A stretch of DNA of 11,210 nt from Alphaproteobacteria bacterium (GTDB taxonomy: Bacteria; Pseudomonadota; Alphaproteobacteria; UBA2136; JALTLI01). The DNA is taken from the NCBI GenBank assembly GCA_027005635.1, contig JALTLI010000163.1, positions 1-11,210 of the forward strand, read 5' to 3'. Positions within the stretch are counted from its first letter, which is position 1; each line of letters starts with the position of its first letter. The position numbers were made by a program, and so were the translations under genes. The notes below the pieces were generated by a model. The model did no database searches and was not told the origin of the DNA. It saw nothing but the letters and a program-made list of their open reading frames with translations. Of the stretch, positions 1 to 7,372 are shown in pieces.

Positions 1-501
1 GTGTTATTTTTAATTTTGACATGGTTTATTTTAGTAGCTATTTACCCGTATATTTTTAAAATGATATGGTGGCCACAGGTTTATGGAGGAGTTATTTTTG
101 GCTTATGGCCTGCATTAATAGGAGTAACTTCTGGCGGAGAAATATCATTCAACAGTATCCTTATTTGTTTTGCAGCTTTTTTCTGGATGGTAGCGCTAGA
201 AACAGCCAAAGCTAGCTACTATAAAAATATTGATATGGATAACTCTTTAAAATCTGTAGCATTATGGATGGGCGATAAAAGTATTTCATTTATGCTTGCA
301 GGGTTTGTTTTAACTTTTGTATTTTTAGTTTTTTCAGGTATGGCGGTTAATGCTAGTGGTTTTTATTATGCTTGCCTAATGCTTGCCGAACTTATTTTAA
401 TAAAAAGCTATTATTTAGGCGGAGAAATTTCCCCCAAAATTCATTTAAATAAAGTTTATATTTCTGCTTTAATAGCAATAGGATTGTTATTTGGTGTTTA
501 A
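1..501 (+). CDS. ubiA: UbiA-family prenyltransferase, C-terminal part (5' end outside window)
   Basis: The frame is open from the first base and the product covers only the last ~166 residues of a family normally near 290 aa, so the GTG at base 1 is probably internal. UbiA enzymes are multi-pass inner-membrane proteins that move a polyprenyl chain onto an aromatic acceptor; UbiA itself prenylates 4-hydroxybenzoate in ubiquinone synthesis. Visible here are a YPYIFKMIWWPQ block followed by FGLWPALIG (fragment residues 15-41), which matches the UbiA segment with YP..KR...WPQ and F.WG.L.G, then ETAKASYYKNIDMDNSLKS (67-85) at the place of the second Asp-rich motif, and hydrophobic helices to the end. 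The first Asp of that DxxxD motif appears to be Tyr (Y74) while the second (D78) is kept. The exact substrate cannot be fixed because the first Asp motif lies upstream. It could be another UbiA-superfamily enzyme. Confidence 0.72.
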   Translation: MLFLILTWFILVAIYPYIFKMIWWPQVYGGVIFGLWPALIGVTSGGEISFNSILICFAAFFWMVALETAKASYYKNIDMDNSLKSVALWMGDKSISFMLAGFVLTFVFLVFSGMAVNASGFYYACLMLAELILIKSYYLGGEISPKIHLNKVYISALIAIGLLFGV

Positions 502-574
502 TACTTGTAATAGCTAACATTTTTGTGTAAAAACATATTGTTATAGTAATTTGTCTTAACCGTGCAAGTATTAA
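498..574. repeat. Long-range inverted repeat over the ubiA stop codon
   Basis: The 10-base arms TTAATACTTG (498-507, overlapping the ubiA TAA) and CAAGTATTAA (565-574) are perfect inverted complements separated by 57 bases. The right arm overlaps the loop and inner right arm of the palindrome at 542-588, so the two pairings would exclude each other in RNA. In this AT-rich DNA a 10-bp match may be chance. A role as ubiA 3' structure or mlaE leader control is only a possibility. Confidence 0.3.
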
Positions 575-588
575 GCTAAATTGCTATA
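542..588. repeat. Palindromic repeat, copy 1 (possible terminator after ubiA)
   Basis: The left arm TATAGTAATTTGTCTTAA (542-559) and right arm TTAAGCTAAATTGCTATA (571-588) are inverted complements at 15 of 18 positions around an 11-base loop. The arms match those of a second palindrome at 7326-7372: all four fit TATAG[CT]AA[AT]TT[AG]NCTTAA. It lies 41 bases after the ubiA stop and 34 bases before mlaE. It could act as a transcript-end hairpin, but no clear T-run follows, so termination is uncertain. The shared arms argue for a dispersed element rather than a one-off hairpin. Confidence 0.6.
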
Positions 589-621
589 CTATTAATTATA
601 TATAAAAATGTAGAAAATCTA

Positions 622-1392
622 GTGAATATTGTTGGCATTATAGGGAAAGTTACAATAAAAGCAACTGCTGAAGCAGGTAGTTTAGCGCTGTTTTTTATTA
701 CCATTTGGCAACAAATGTTTAAATTCCCGATATATTTTAGACTTATTATTAAGCAGTGTGAACAAATTGGTTTTAATTCCCTGCCTATTGTTTTGCTTAC
801 TGCATTTTTTACTGGAGGAGTTTTAGCCTTACAAACTTATAGTGGTTTTGATAATGCAGAGGTTGCTTCTTCTCAACTTGGTTCTGTAGTGGCTTTATCT
901 ATTCTGCGGGAACTTGGCCCAGTACTTTCATCATTAATGGTTGCTGGTAGAGTTGGAGCTGCAATTGCTGCCGAACTTGGTACAATGAAAGTTACAGAAC
1001 AAGTTGATGCTCTTATAACTTTAGCAACAAACCCAATTAAATACCTTATTGTACCACGAGTTATAGCCTGCATGCTAATGATGCCACTACTTGTTATTGT
1101 TGCAAATATTATTGGCATTGGCGGTGGATACGTTGTAGCAACAGATATTCTAGGCTTAAACCCACATACTTATATGGATACATCTTTTGCTGCAATTGAA
1201 TTTAATGATATTGCATTGGGCATAATAAAAGCAGTTGTTTTTGGTTTTATTATTGGTTTTATGGGGTGTTATCATGGTTACAAAACAAGCGGAGGAGCCG
1301 AAGGTGTTGGTAGAGCAACAACAGTTGCGGTTGTTTACGCATCGGTTAGCATTTTAATATCTGATTACTTTATTACAGCGTGGTTTATATAA
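622..1392 (+). CDS. mlaE: MlaE, phospholipid ABC transporter permease
   Basis: Inner-membrane permease of the Mla lipid transporter, which forms the transmembrane core with MlaF (ATPase) and MlaD (MCE subunit). The 256 aa product matches the family length (~260). The hallmark block is clear: LALQTY (residues 68-73), RELGPVLSSLMVAGRVGAA (96-114), then AELGTMKVTEQVDAL (117-131), the conserved cytoplasmic coupling region. Hydrophobic helices lie near 54-72, 88-108, 143-172, 199-218 and 234-255, after an N-terminal amphipathic stretch. The start is a GTG at 622: no in-frame ATG lies upstream, a nearby ATG at 608 runs straight into TAG, and the next in-frame ATG (715) would remove the N-terminal helix. 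No good Shine-Dalgarno is seen, so initiation may be weak. It is the first gene of the mlaEFD run, with its stop directly abutting mlaF. Confidence 0.93.
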   Translation: MNIVGIIGKVTIKATAEAGSLALFFITIWQQMFKFPIYFRLIIKQCEQIGFNSLPIVLLTAFFTGGVLALQTYSGFDNAEVASSQLGSVVALSILRELGPVLSSLMVAGRVGAAIAAELGTMKVTEQVDALITLATNPIKYLIVPRVIACMLMMPLLVIVANIIGIGGGYVVATDILGLNPHTYMDTSFAAIEFNDIALGIIKAVVFGFIIGFMGCYHGYKTSGGAEGVGRATTVAVVYASVSILISDYFITAWFI

Positions 1393-2166
1393 ATGGTAAA
1401 TAAAATAGAAGTAATAGATGTCCATAAAAGCTTTAACGGAAAAACCATTCTTTCTGGCATAAATATGCAAGTGGAAAAGGGAACTAGCAAAGTTATTATT
1501 GGTGGTTCTGGCTCTGGTAAATCTGTTTTATTAAAGTGTATTTTAGGTCTGCTAGAACCAGATTCAGGCAAAATATTAATAGATGGTAAAGATGTAACGC
1601 ACCTAAAAGAAAAAGATAGATATCAGTTGATGCATCAATTTGGTATGCTTTTTCAAAATTCAGCCCTGTTTGATTCCATGAGTATTTGGCAAAATATTGG
1701 TTTTGGCTTAACTCAACAGGGTAAAAGCCCTTCTTATGTTAAAAGTGTAGCAATTGAAAAGTTAGCACTTGTTGGCCTAGCAAGTGATATTGCTTATCTT
1801 AAACCATCAGAACTTTCTGGAGGAATGCGAAAAAGGGCAGCCCTAGCCCGTGCAATATGCCTAGAACCAGAAATAATTTTTTATGATGAACCAACAACAG
1901 GGCTAGATCCAATAACATCAGATATTATTAATGATTTAATAATAAAACTAAAAAATGAGCTTGGTGTAACATCTGTTATAATTACTCATGATATGCACAG
2001 CGCTTACAAAATAGCAGATAGTATGACAATGTTATATAAAGGTAAAATGATAGCAACAGGTACAGTAAAGGAAATCCAAAATACGGATAATCCATATGTA
2101 GAACAATTTATTCATGGTAAAGCTGAAGGGCCAATAACCCAAGAAATACAAGACCATATACAGTAG
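1393..2166 (+). CDS. mlaF: MlaF, phospholipid ABC transporter ATP-binding protein
   Basis: Cytoplasmic ATPase that powers the MlaE permease. All ABC motifs are intact in 257 aa: Walker A GGSGSGKS (37-44), Q-loop Q88 in MLFQNSALFDSM, the Mla-type signature LSGGMRKRAALARA (141-154), Walker B IIFYDEP with catalytic E166, the D-loop TGLDP (169-173), and the switch His H199 in ITHD. The FQ(N/S)xALFDSMxxxxN pattern and LSGGMxKR are typical of MlaF/Ttg2A rather than of general importers. The ATG follows the mlaE TAA with no spacer and no Shine-Dalgarno, which implies translation coupled to mlaE. It ends with TAG, 16 bases before mlaD. No MlaB (STAS-domain) partner is seen in this window, although E. 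coli MlaF depends on one. Function is confident; substrate direction cannot be read from the sequence. Confidence 0.95.
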   Translation: MVNKIEVIDVHKSFNGKTILSGINMQVEKGTSKVIIGGSGSGKSVLLKCILGLLEPDSGKILIDGKDVTHLKEKDRYQLMHQFGMLFQNSALFDSMSIWQNIGFGLTQQGKSPSYVKSVAIEKLALVGLASDIAYLKPSELSGGMRKRAALARAICLEPEIIFYDEPTTGLDPITSDIINDLIIKLKNELGVTSVIITHDMHSAYKIADSMTMLYKGKMIATGTVKEIQNTDNPYVEQFIHGKAEGPITQEIQDHIQ

Positions 2167-2182
2167 GGGAAGTTAAAGGAAA

Positions 2183-3730
2183 ATGGAAAATAAAGCAGAA
2201 ATAAAAGTTGGGATATTAGTACTTGCAGCTATTATTGGTATAACATGGCTAACCATGAAAAGCGGTGTTGGCAGTGGTGTAACATCTGAAAATTATACCC
2301 GTTACTTAGTTAGTACCTTTGATGATGTTGATGGTTTAAATGTTGGTGCAAAAGTTAAAGTTGCAGGGGTAGAAGTTGGTGATGTAACAAGTATTACTCT
2401 TTCAAAAACAGGTACTGCTAGTGTTCATATGTATGTGAATAAAGATATAATATTACCTGCTAATATTGTTGCTCAAGTTGCTTCAAATGGTATTATTGGT
2501 GAAAAATTTATTGCTCTTGCCACTGATTTTTCTCCGGTAGGTGTACTTGCTAGTGAAAATAAAAATATTCCTTCTAAAAAAAGCGCGTCTGTAGAGGATA
2601 TGGCACAAAATTTTGCTAAAATTAGTGCAGACTTAGAACAGGTTACATCTTCTCTGCGTCTTTCATTAGGTGGTGCAGAAAATGCTGCAAAACTAAGCCG
2701 AATTGTAAATAACATAGATAAAGTAGGCGGTAAATTAGAAGAAATTTTAGTTAATGAAGTAGAAAAAGGTAAAGTTAAAAATATTGTAAATGGTCTTTCT
2801 AATTTTAGTACATCATTAAATAAAAATGGTGATGATATTTTAACCGATTTAAAATCTGCCAGTAAATCATTAAAAGTTATTTTAGAAGGTAATGAGGAAA
2901 ATGCTGGTCATTTAATTGAAAATCTAAGCGTTGCAGCAAAAAATATTGCTAGAATAACTGCTAAAATTGAAAATGGTGAAGGTACACTTGGTCGCTTATT
3001 AAATGGTGATAGCACTGCCATGGAAGATTTAGATTCTGCCATGAGTGATTTTAAACAAATAGCTAATAAAATAAATACAGGTGAGGGAACGGTTGGGCGT
3101 TTAATTAATGATGATACTATTGCTGATAAAGTTGATACAGCCCTAGATGGCTTTAATAAAATAACTAATCGCTTAAATTCATTCCGTACTGAAGTTGATT
3201 TCTACGGTTACAATTTAACTTCAGAAGAAGTTGCTAAAGGCAGGTTTGAGCTTACATTACAACCAAGACCAACCAGATACTACGTGTTAGGTGTAACTGG
3301 TGATGGTTTTGCAACCGAAGCTAAAGATGCCCGTTCAACAGCAGGCTTTAAAGGTGAAGATTTTGGTAATGAAATTAAATACACTATGCAGTTTGGCCAT
3401 GTTTATGAAAGTTCTGTTTTAAATAAGGATATAGGCTTTAGAATTGGTATTAAAGATAGCACCTTTGGTATTGGTGCCGATGTAGCATTTTGGGGCAACT
3501 TTGTAAAATTAAGTGCCGATTTGTATGATTTTTCTGGTCAAAACTCTGGTACATCAGAAGAAAACTCACACCTAGATTTAACTGCAAAAGTTAACTTAAT
3601 AAACAATAGTTTATATTTTGTTGGTGGTTATGATAATGCTCTTAGCTCAAAATATGGTTCTCCATTTATTGGTTTAGGTTACCGTTTCAGAGACGATGAT
3701 TTAAAGTATTTGCTTGGAAAATCTTTATAA
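2183..3730 (+). CDS. mlaD: Long MlaD: MCE domain + helical spacer + beta-rich C-terminal (barrel-like) domain
   Basis: MCE-family lipid-binding subunit anchored in the inner membrane and projecting into the periplasm. Domain order in 515 aa: membrane anchor (about 9-25), one MCE domain (about 38-115, with FDDVDGLNVGAKVKVAGVEVGDV and the NGIIGEKFIAL strand), and a long Ala/Lys/Asn-rich helical region (about 133-334). Two copies of a GEGT(L/V)GRL motif lie inside the helical region (265-276 and 300-311), 35 residues apart. From about 335 to 515 alternating polar/hydrophobic strands rich in Gly, Tyr and Phe end in GYRFRDDDLKYLLG. E. coli MlaD stops after the MCE domain (~183 aa). This extended form resembles the trans-envelope MlaD described in Veillonella, where the C-terminus is an outer-membrane barrel. 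Start: ATG with AAAGGA close upstream (2175-2180). The barrel assignment is inferred from strand pattern and resemblance. Confidence 0.88.
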   Translation: MENKAEIKVGILVLAAIIGITWLTMKSGVGSGVTSENYTRYLVSTFDDVDGLNVGAKVKVAGVEVGDVTSITLSKTGTASVHMYVNKDIILPANIVAQVASNGIIGEKFIALATDFSPVGVLASENKNIPSKKSASVEDMAQNFAKISADLEQVTSSLRLSLGGAENAAKLSRIVNNIDKVGGKLEEILVNEVEKGKVKNIVNGLSNFSTSLNKNGDDILTDLKSASKSLKVILEGNEENAGHLIENLSVAAKNIARITAKIENGEGTLGRLLNGDSTAMEDLDSAMSDFKQIANKINTGEGTVGRLINDDTIADKVDTALDGFNKITNRLNSFRTEVDFYGYNLTSEEVAKGRFELTLQPRPTRYYVLGVTGDGFATEAKDARSTAGFKGEDFGNEIKYTMQFGHVYESSVLNKDIGFRIGIKDSTFGIGADVAFWGNFVKLSADLYDFSGQNSGTSEENSHLDLTAKVNLINNSLYFVGGYDNALSSKYGSPFIGLGYRFRDDDLKYLLGKSL

Positions 3731-3765
3731 AAATACAAACAATAAAAACATAAAAAGGATTACTC

Positions 3766-6681
3766 ATGAATAAACCATGCGCTTTTAATACATTTACCCT
3801 AATTGGTACTAATAATATACCTGCTATTAACGCTAGTGTAGAACTTTATGAACATAATGTTACTAAAGCTATTCATGTTCATATTGCATCTTCTAATACA
3901 GAAAATGTATTTATGGTAATGTTCCGCACAATGCCAGAAGATTCTACTGGAGTAGCCCATATTTTGGAACACACTGCGCTATGTGGAAGTGAGAAATATC
4001 CAAATAGAGATCCATTTTTTTCTATGTTGAGAAGATCTTTAAATAGTTTTATGAACGCTTTTACTTCTTCTGATTGGACAGCATACCCATTTGCTACAAA
4101 TAACAAAAAAGATTTTGACAATTTACTAGGGGTATACCTAGATTCAGCATTTTTCCCTCGTTTAGCAGAAGTTGATTTTCGTCAAGAAGGGCATAGAGTT
4201 GAGTTTAAAAACCCAGAAGATAAAAACACAGAACTAGAATTTAAGGGTGTTGTTTTTAATGAAATGAAAGGAGCGATGAGTCCTCCTGAACGTGTTTTAG
4301 ACCAAGCAGTCCAAACTGCATTATGCCCCAATACAACCTACGCCGTAAATAGTGGTGGTGAACCAGCAGATATTCCAAAATTAACTTATAAACAATTTAT
4401 AGATTTTCATAAAACCCATTATCATCCAAGCAATGCTATTTTTATGACATTTGGTGATATCAAAGCCTGTGAACATCAACAGAAATTTGAAGAAAATGTT
4501 TTATATAAATTTAATAAAGCGCAAAAAGCTTTTTGTGTTCCAAATGTAAAACGTTTTTCTGCACCTAAAACTAAAAGTATTAAATATGCTTTTGATGAAG
4601 AAGATACAAGCAAACGTACATTTATAGAAATGGCATGGTTACTAGGCAATACAACAAATGCTTATGAAGCTTATAAAACATCATTTTTAAGTGAAATATT
4701 ACTTAGTGATAGCTCTGCACCATTAATGAAAGCCCTAGAAAATACAGATTTAGGCACAGCACCAAGATGTGGAGTAGATGATAGCAATAAAGAAATATCA
4801 TTTATTGCAGGTTTGCAAGGTAGTGAAGAAAAACATGTAGAAGAAGTTGAAAAATTAATTCTAGACACATTAACTGAAGTTGCCGAAAATGGTATTGAAA
4901 AATCACGTATTGAAGCATTGTTAGATAGTATGGAAGCAGATGCTCGTGATTTAGAAGCTGGTAGTTATCCGTTAGGGTTATCTATGATGTTTGATTTAAT
5001 ATCTTCTGCCGTACATGGTGGTGATTTATTAGGTGCATTAGATGTTGAACCAGTTTTAACAAAACTTCGTAAAGAAGCACTAGAACCTAATTTTGTGCAA
5101 AATTTAGTTAAGGATATGCTACTTAATAATAATCATCGTATTACAATGGTTGCAGCACCTGATACAACTTTAAGCAAAGTTAAAAATGATGCTGAACATG
5201 AAGTTTTAGCCAAAATGAAAGCTAATATGAGCGAAGAGGAAAAAGATTTAGTTGTTCAACAAGCAAAAGAATTAAAACAGCGCCAAGAGGCAGTAGATGA
5301 TGTATCATGTTTGCCAACTGTAACAATGGATGATATTCAAATAGATAAAACTTATCCAAAAGCTAAAACTTTTACTAAAAATGATATAAAATCAACAGTA
5401 TATTCAGCAGGGACAAATGGTTTAGTTGCTCAAAAAGTTGTTATTAATTTACCTGACTTAACTGAGCGTCAATTACAAATATTACCTTATTATACTTCAC
5501 TGCTAACAGAAGTTGCAGTTGGTGACCGCTCATTTTTACAAGTAGGTGAATGGCAAACTTCTATATGTACTAATTTTTCTGCTGGGGCATCATTTAGAAG
5601 TGCTTTAGGTGATATAAATAAGGTTAATGCATTTGTAAGTTTGTATGTTTCAGGGCTAGAAAGAAAATCAAGCCAAATGATAGATATGCTAATTGAAACA
5701 ATTAATCATGTAAAATTCACAGAATACGATAGAATTAAAGATATAGTTGCCCAAATAAAAGTTGGTAAAGAAAATGGCGTTACTGCTAGTGGGCATATAC
5801 TTGCAGCTCAATCTGCTAGCCATGGTATGAGCCCTTGTGGTGATTTATCTTATAAAATGTCTGGGCTAGAAAGTGTACGTTTTGTTAAAGAACTAGATAA
5901 ATCATTTTCAAACAAAGATAATATTGCAGCTTTTGCCAAAGAATTAGCACAAATACATGAGCTAGTTAAAAAATCACCTCGTCAGGTTTTAGTTGTGGCA
6001 GAAGATGAAAAAGTTAGTGATATTGTAACTAATTTAGCTGAAAAATCTTCAACAATTAGTATTGATAATAATATAGAAAAATTCTCAGTATCAGAAATTG
6101 ATGAAACTGTTAATGATATGTGGATAGTAAATACGCAGGGTAATTTTTGTGCTAAAGCTTATAAAGCAGTGCCAAGTACTCATGCTGATGCACCAGCGCT
6201 AGAAGTTTTAAGTGTATATATCCGTGATAATTTTATTCATACTGCAATCCGTGAAAAAGGTGGCGCTTATGGTGGAGGAGCTGGTTACAACCCTGATAAC
6301 GCAACTTTTGCATTTCGTTCATACAGAGACCCACGTATATCTGGCACATTAAATGATTTTGATGCATCTATTGAATGGATGAAAACTGCAAAACATGAAG
6401 AAATTAAAGTTCATGAAGCAATTTTTGGAGTTATAAGTGCTATTGATAAACCTCATACGCCAATTAGTGATGCCTTCTCAGATTTTGCCTCTAATTTACA
6501 AAGTAGAACAAAAGAAGTTAGAAATGATTACCGCTCACGTATTTTAAAAGTTACAGCCGATGACTTAGTACGGGTGGTTAACACTTATTTAAAACCAGAA
6601 AATGCAAGTATTACCGTTATTACCAGCAAAGAAGGTTTAAAAACTGAAGGTGATATTGGCTTAAATGTAATTCAATTATAA
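3766..6681 (+). CDS. M16C zinc metallopeptidase (presequence protease/PreP type)
   Basis: A large clam-shell peptidase that degrades short unstructured peptides, the family of mitochondrial PreP/Cym1 and bacterial M16C enzymes; full length at 971 aa. The inverted zinc motif HILEH (H65, catalytic E68, H69) is present in STGVAHILEHTALCGS. The third zinc ligand is E166 in FNEMKG, 97 residues after H69, the same spacing as in human PreP. RRSLNSFMNAFTSSDWTAYPF (89-109) is the strongly conserved family block. In the second half, R829 and Y835 of IREKGGAYGGGAGY form the Arg/Tyr pair that completes the active site. It therefore looks fully active. There is no signal peptide, so a cytoplasmic location is likely. 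Start: ATG six bases after AAAAAGGA (3752-3759). It follows mlaD by 35 bases and overlaps the HAD gene by one base, suggesting an operon; a direct link to lipid transport is not evident. Confidence 0.93.
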   Translation: MNKPCAFNTFTLIGTNNIPAINASVELYEHNVTKAIHVHIASSNTENVFMVMFRTMPEDSTGVAHILEHTALCGSEKYPNRDPFFSMLRRSLNSFMNAFTSSDWTAYPFATNNKKDFDNLLGVYLDSAFFPRLAEVDFRQEGHRVEFKNPEDKNTELEFKGVVFNEMKGAMSPPERVLDQAVQTALCPNTTYAVNSGGEPADIPKLTYKQFIDFHKTHYHPSNAIFMTFGDIKACEHQQKFEENVLYKFNKAQKAFCVPNVKRFSAPKTKSIKYAFDEEDTSKRTFIEMAWLLGNTTNAYEAYKTSFLSEILLSDSSAPLMKALENTDLGTAPRCGVDDSNKEISFIAGLQGSEEKHVEEVEKLILDTLTEVAENGIEKSRIEALLDSMEADARDLEAGSYPLGLSMMFDLISSAVHGGDLLGALDVEPVLTKLRKEALEPNFVQNLVKDMLLNNNHRITMVAAPDTTLSKVKNDAEHEVLAKMKANMSEEEKDLVVQQAKELKQRQEAVDDVSCLPTVTMDDIQIDKTYPKAKTFTKNDIKSTVYSAGTNGLVAQKVVINLPDLTERQLQILPYYTSLLTEVAVGDRSFLQVGEWQTSICTNFSAGASFRSALGDINKVNAFVSLYVSGLERKSSQMIDMLIETINHVKFTEYDRIKDIVAQIKVGKENGVTASGHILAAQSASHGMSPCGDLSYKMSGLESVRFVKELDKSFSNKDNIAAFAKELAQIHELVKKSPRQVLVVAEDEKVSDIVTNLAEKSSTISIDNNIEKFSVSEIDETVNDMWIVNTQGNFCAKAYKAVPSTHADAPALEVLSVYIRDNFIHTAIREKGGAYGGGAGYNPDNATFAFRSYRDPRISGTLNDFDASIEWMKTAKHEEIKVHEAIFGVISAIDKPHTPISDAFSDFASNLQSRTKEVRNDYRSRILKVTADDLVRVVNTYLKPENASITVITSKEGLKTEGDIGLNVIQL

Positions 6682-7325
6682 TGGGGAATATCACCAAAAA
6701 ATATCCAGTAGAAAAGCTGAAAAATATAACAGCGGTTATACTAGATAGAGATGGCACAATTAATAAAACAAAGCCAGCAAATCCTAATAACCCTAAAGAT
6801 ACAGGCTATATATTAAATGCCAAGCAGTTTGAATTTATTGATAAAGCATGTGAAGGGTTAGCCGTTTTTAGTAAAAATAATATTGCTATACATATTTTTA
6901 CTCAGCAAAGTGGAATTGCTAAAGGTTGTTTATCAAAAAATGAGTTAGCTGATATCCATAATTATATGAAAAAATATTTATTAGAAAATTTTGCGGTTAA
7001 AATTGGTGAAATAACTTATTGCCCTCATACTAAAATAAATGGAGTTTATAATTGTGATTGTGCCAAGCTTGCACCAAATGAAAATCCAGTGAATTATCGT
7101 GGTCAGATTGGTAAAATAATAGATATTACAAAATTAAAGCCAGCTCAAATACTAGTAATTGGTGATTCCGTAAGAGACATTCCACCACAAGAATTTATTG
7201 ATAACGGCATGATGTTTATTGGTGTTAGAAACTCACAAAAACCACAAGAAGCAGATAAAATTTCCAGTATGGGATACCCAGTAGCACAAAATATATTAGA
7301 TATTGCTTTGGTTACATCTCAGTAA
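6681..7325 (+). CDS. HAD-superfamily phosphatase, GmhB/HisB-N type with zinc-binding loop
   Basis: A 214 aa HAD phosphatase of the histidinol-phosphatase / D,D-heptose 1,7-bisphosphate phosphatase group. Motif I is LDRDGTIN (nucleophile D22, acid/base D24), motif II is FTQQSG (T74), the motif III lysine is K129 in CDCAK, and motif IV is IGDSVRD (D162, D166). The zinc loop typical of GmhB is present as C114-x-H116 ... C125-x-C127. GmhB removes the 7-phosphate during ADP-heptose synthesis for LPS core; HisB-N acts in histidine synthesis. Sequence alone does not decide between them, but the zinc loop and the envelope-gene context favour GmhB. The ATG shares a base with the preceding stop (TAATG) and has no Shine-Dalgarno, so translation is probably coupled. 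Residues 29-48 (a Pro/Asn-rich stretch) replace the usual short loop after motif I. Confidence 0.8.
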   Translation: MGNITKKYPVEKLKNITAVILDRDGTINKTKPANPNNPKDTGYILNAKQFEFIDKACEGLAVFSKNNIAIHIFTQQSGIAKGCLSKNELADIHNYMKKYLLENFAVKIGEITYCPHTKINGVYNCDCAKLAPNENPVNYRGQIGKIIDITKLKPAQILVIGDSVRDIPPQEFIDNGMMFIGVRNSQKPQEADKISSMGYPVAQNILDIALVTSQ

Positions 7326-7372
7326 TATAGCAATTTAACTTAACCATAAAATTGTTAAGTTAATTTACTATA
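7326..7372. repeat. Palindromic repeat, copy 2, at the convergent gene junction
   Basis: The arms TATAGCAATTTAACTTAAC (7326-7344) and GTTAAGTTAATTTACTATA (7354-7372) are inverted complements at 17 of 19 positions, including ten uninterrupted inner pairs, around the 9-base loop CATAAAATT. The element starts immediately after the HAD stop codon (7325), and its right arm contains the last codons and stop of yaaA, which is read the other way. Its place between converging genes fits a two-way transcription terminator, although the stem is AT-rich and the T-tracts on both sides are short. The arms match the palindrome at 542-588. Confidence 0.65.

Noticed and set aside
873..1571. Open frames on the - strand inside mlaE/mlaF (873-1118, 1365-1571)
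   Set aside because: They lie opposite strongly conserved mlaE and mlaF sequence, have no recognisable protein pattern or ribosome binding site, and are shadows of those genes.
2473..4868. Open frames on the - strand inside mlaD and the M16C gene (2473-2715, 3879-4121, 4671-4868)
   Set aside because: All are opposite confidently identified coding sequence and have composition expected of antisense shadows.
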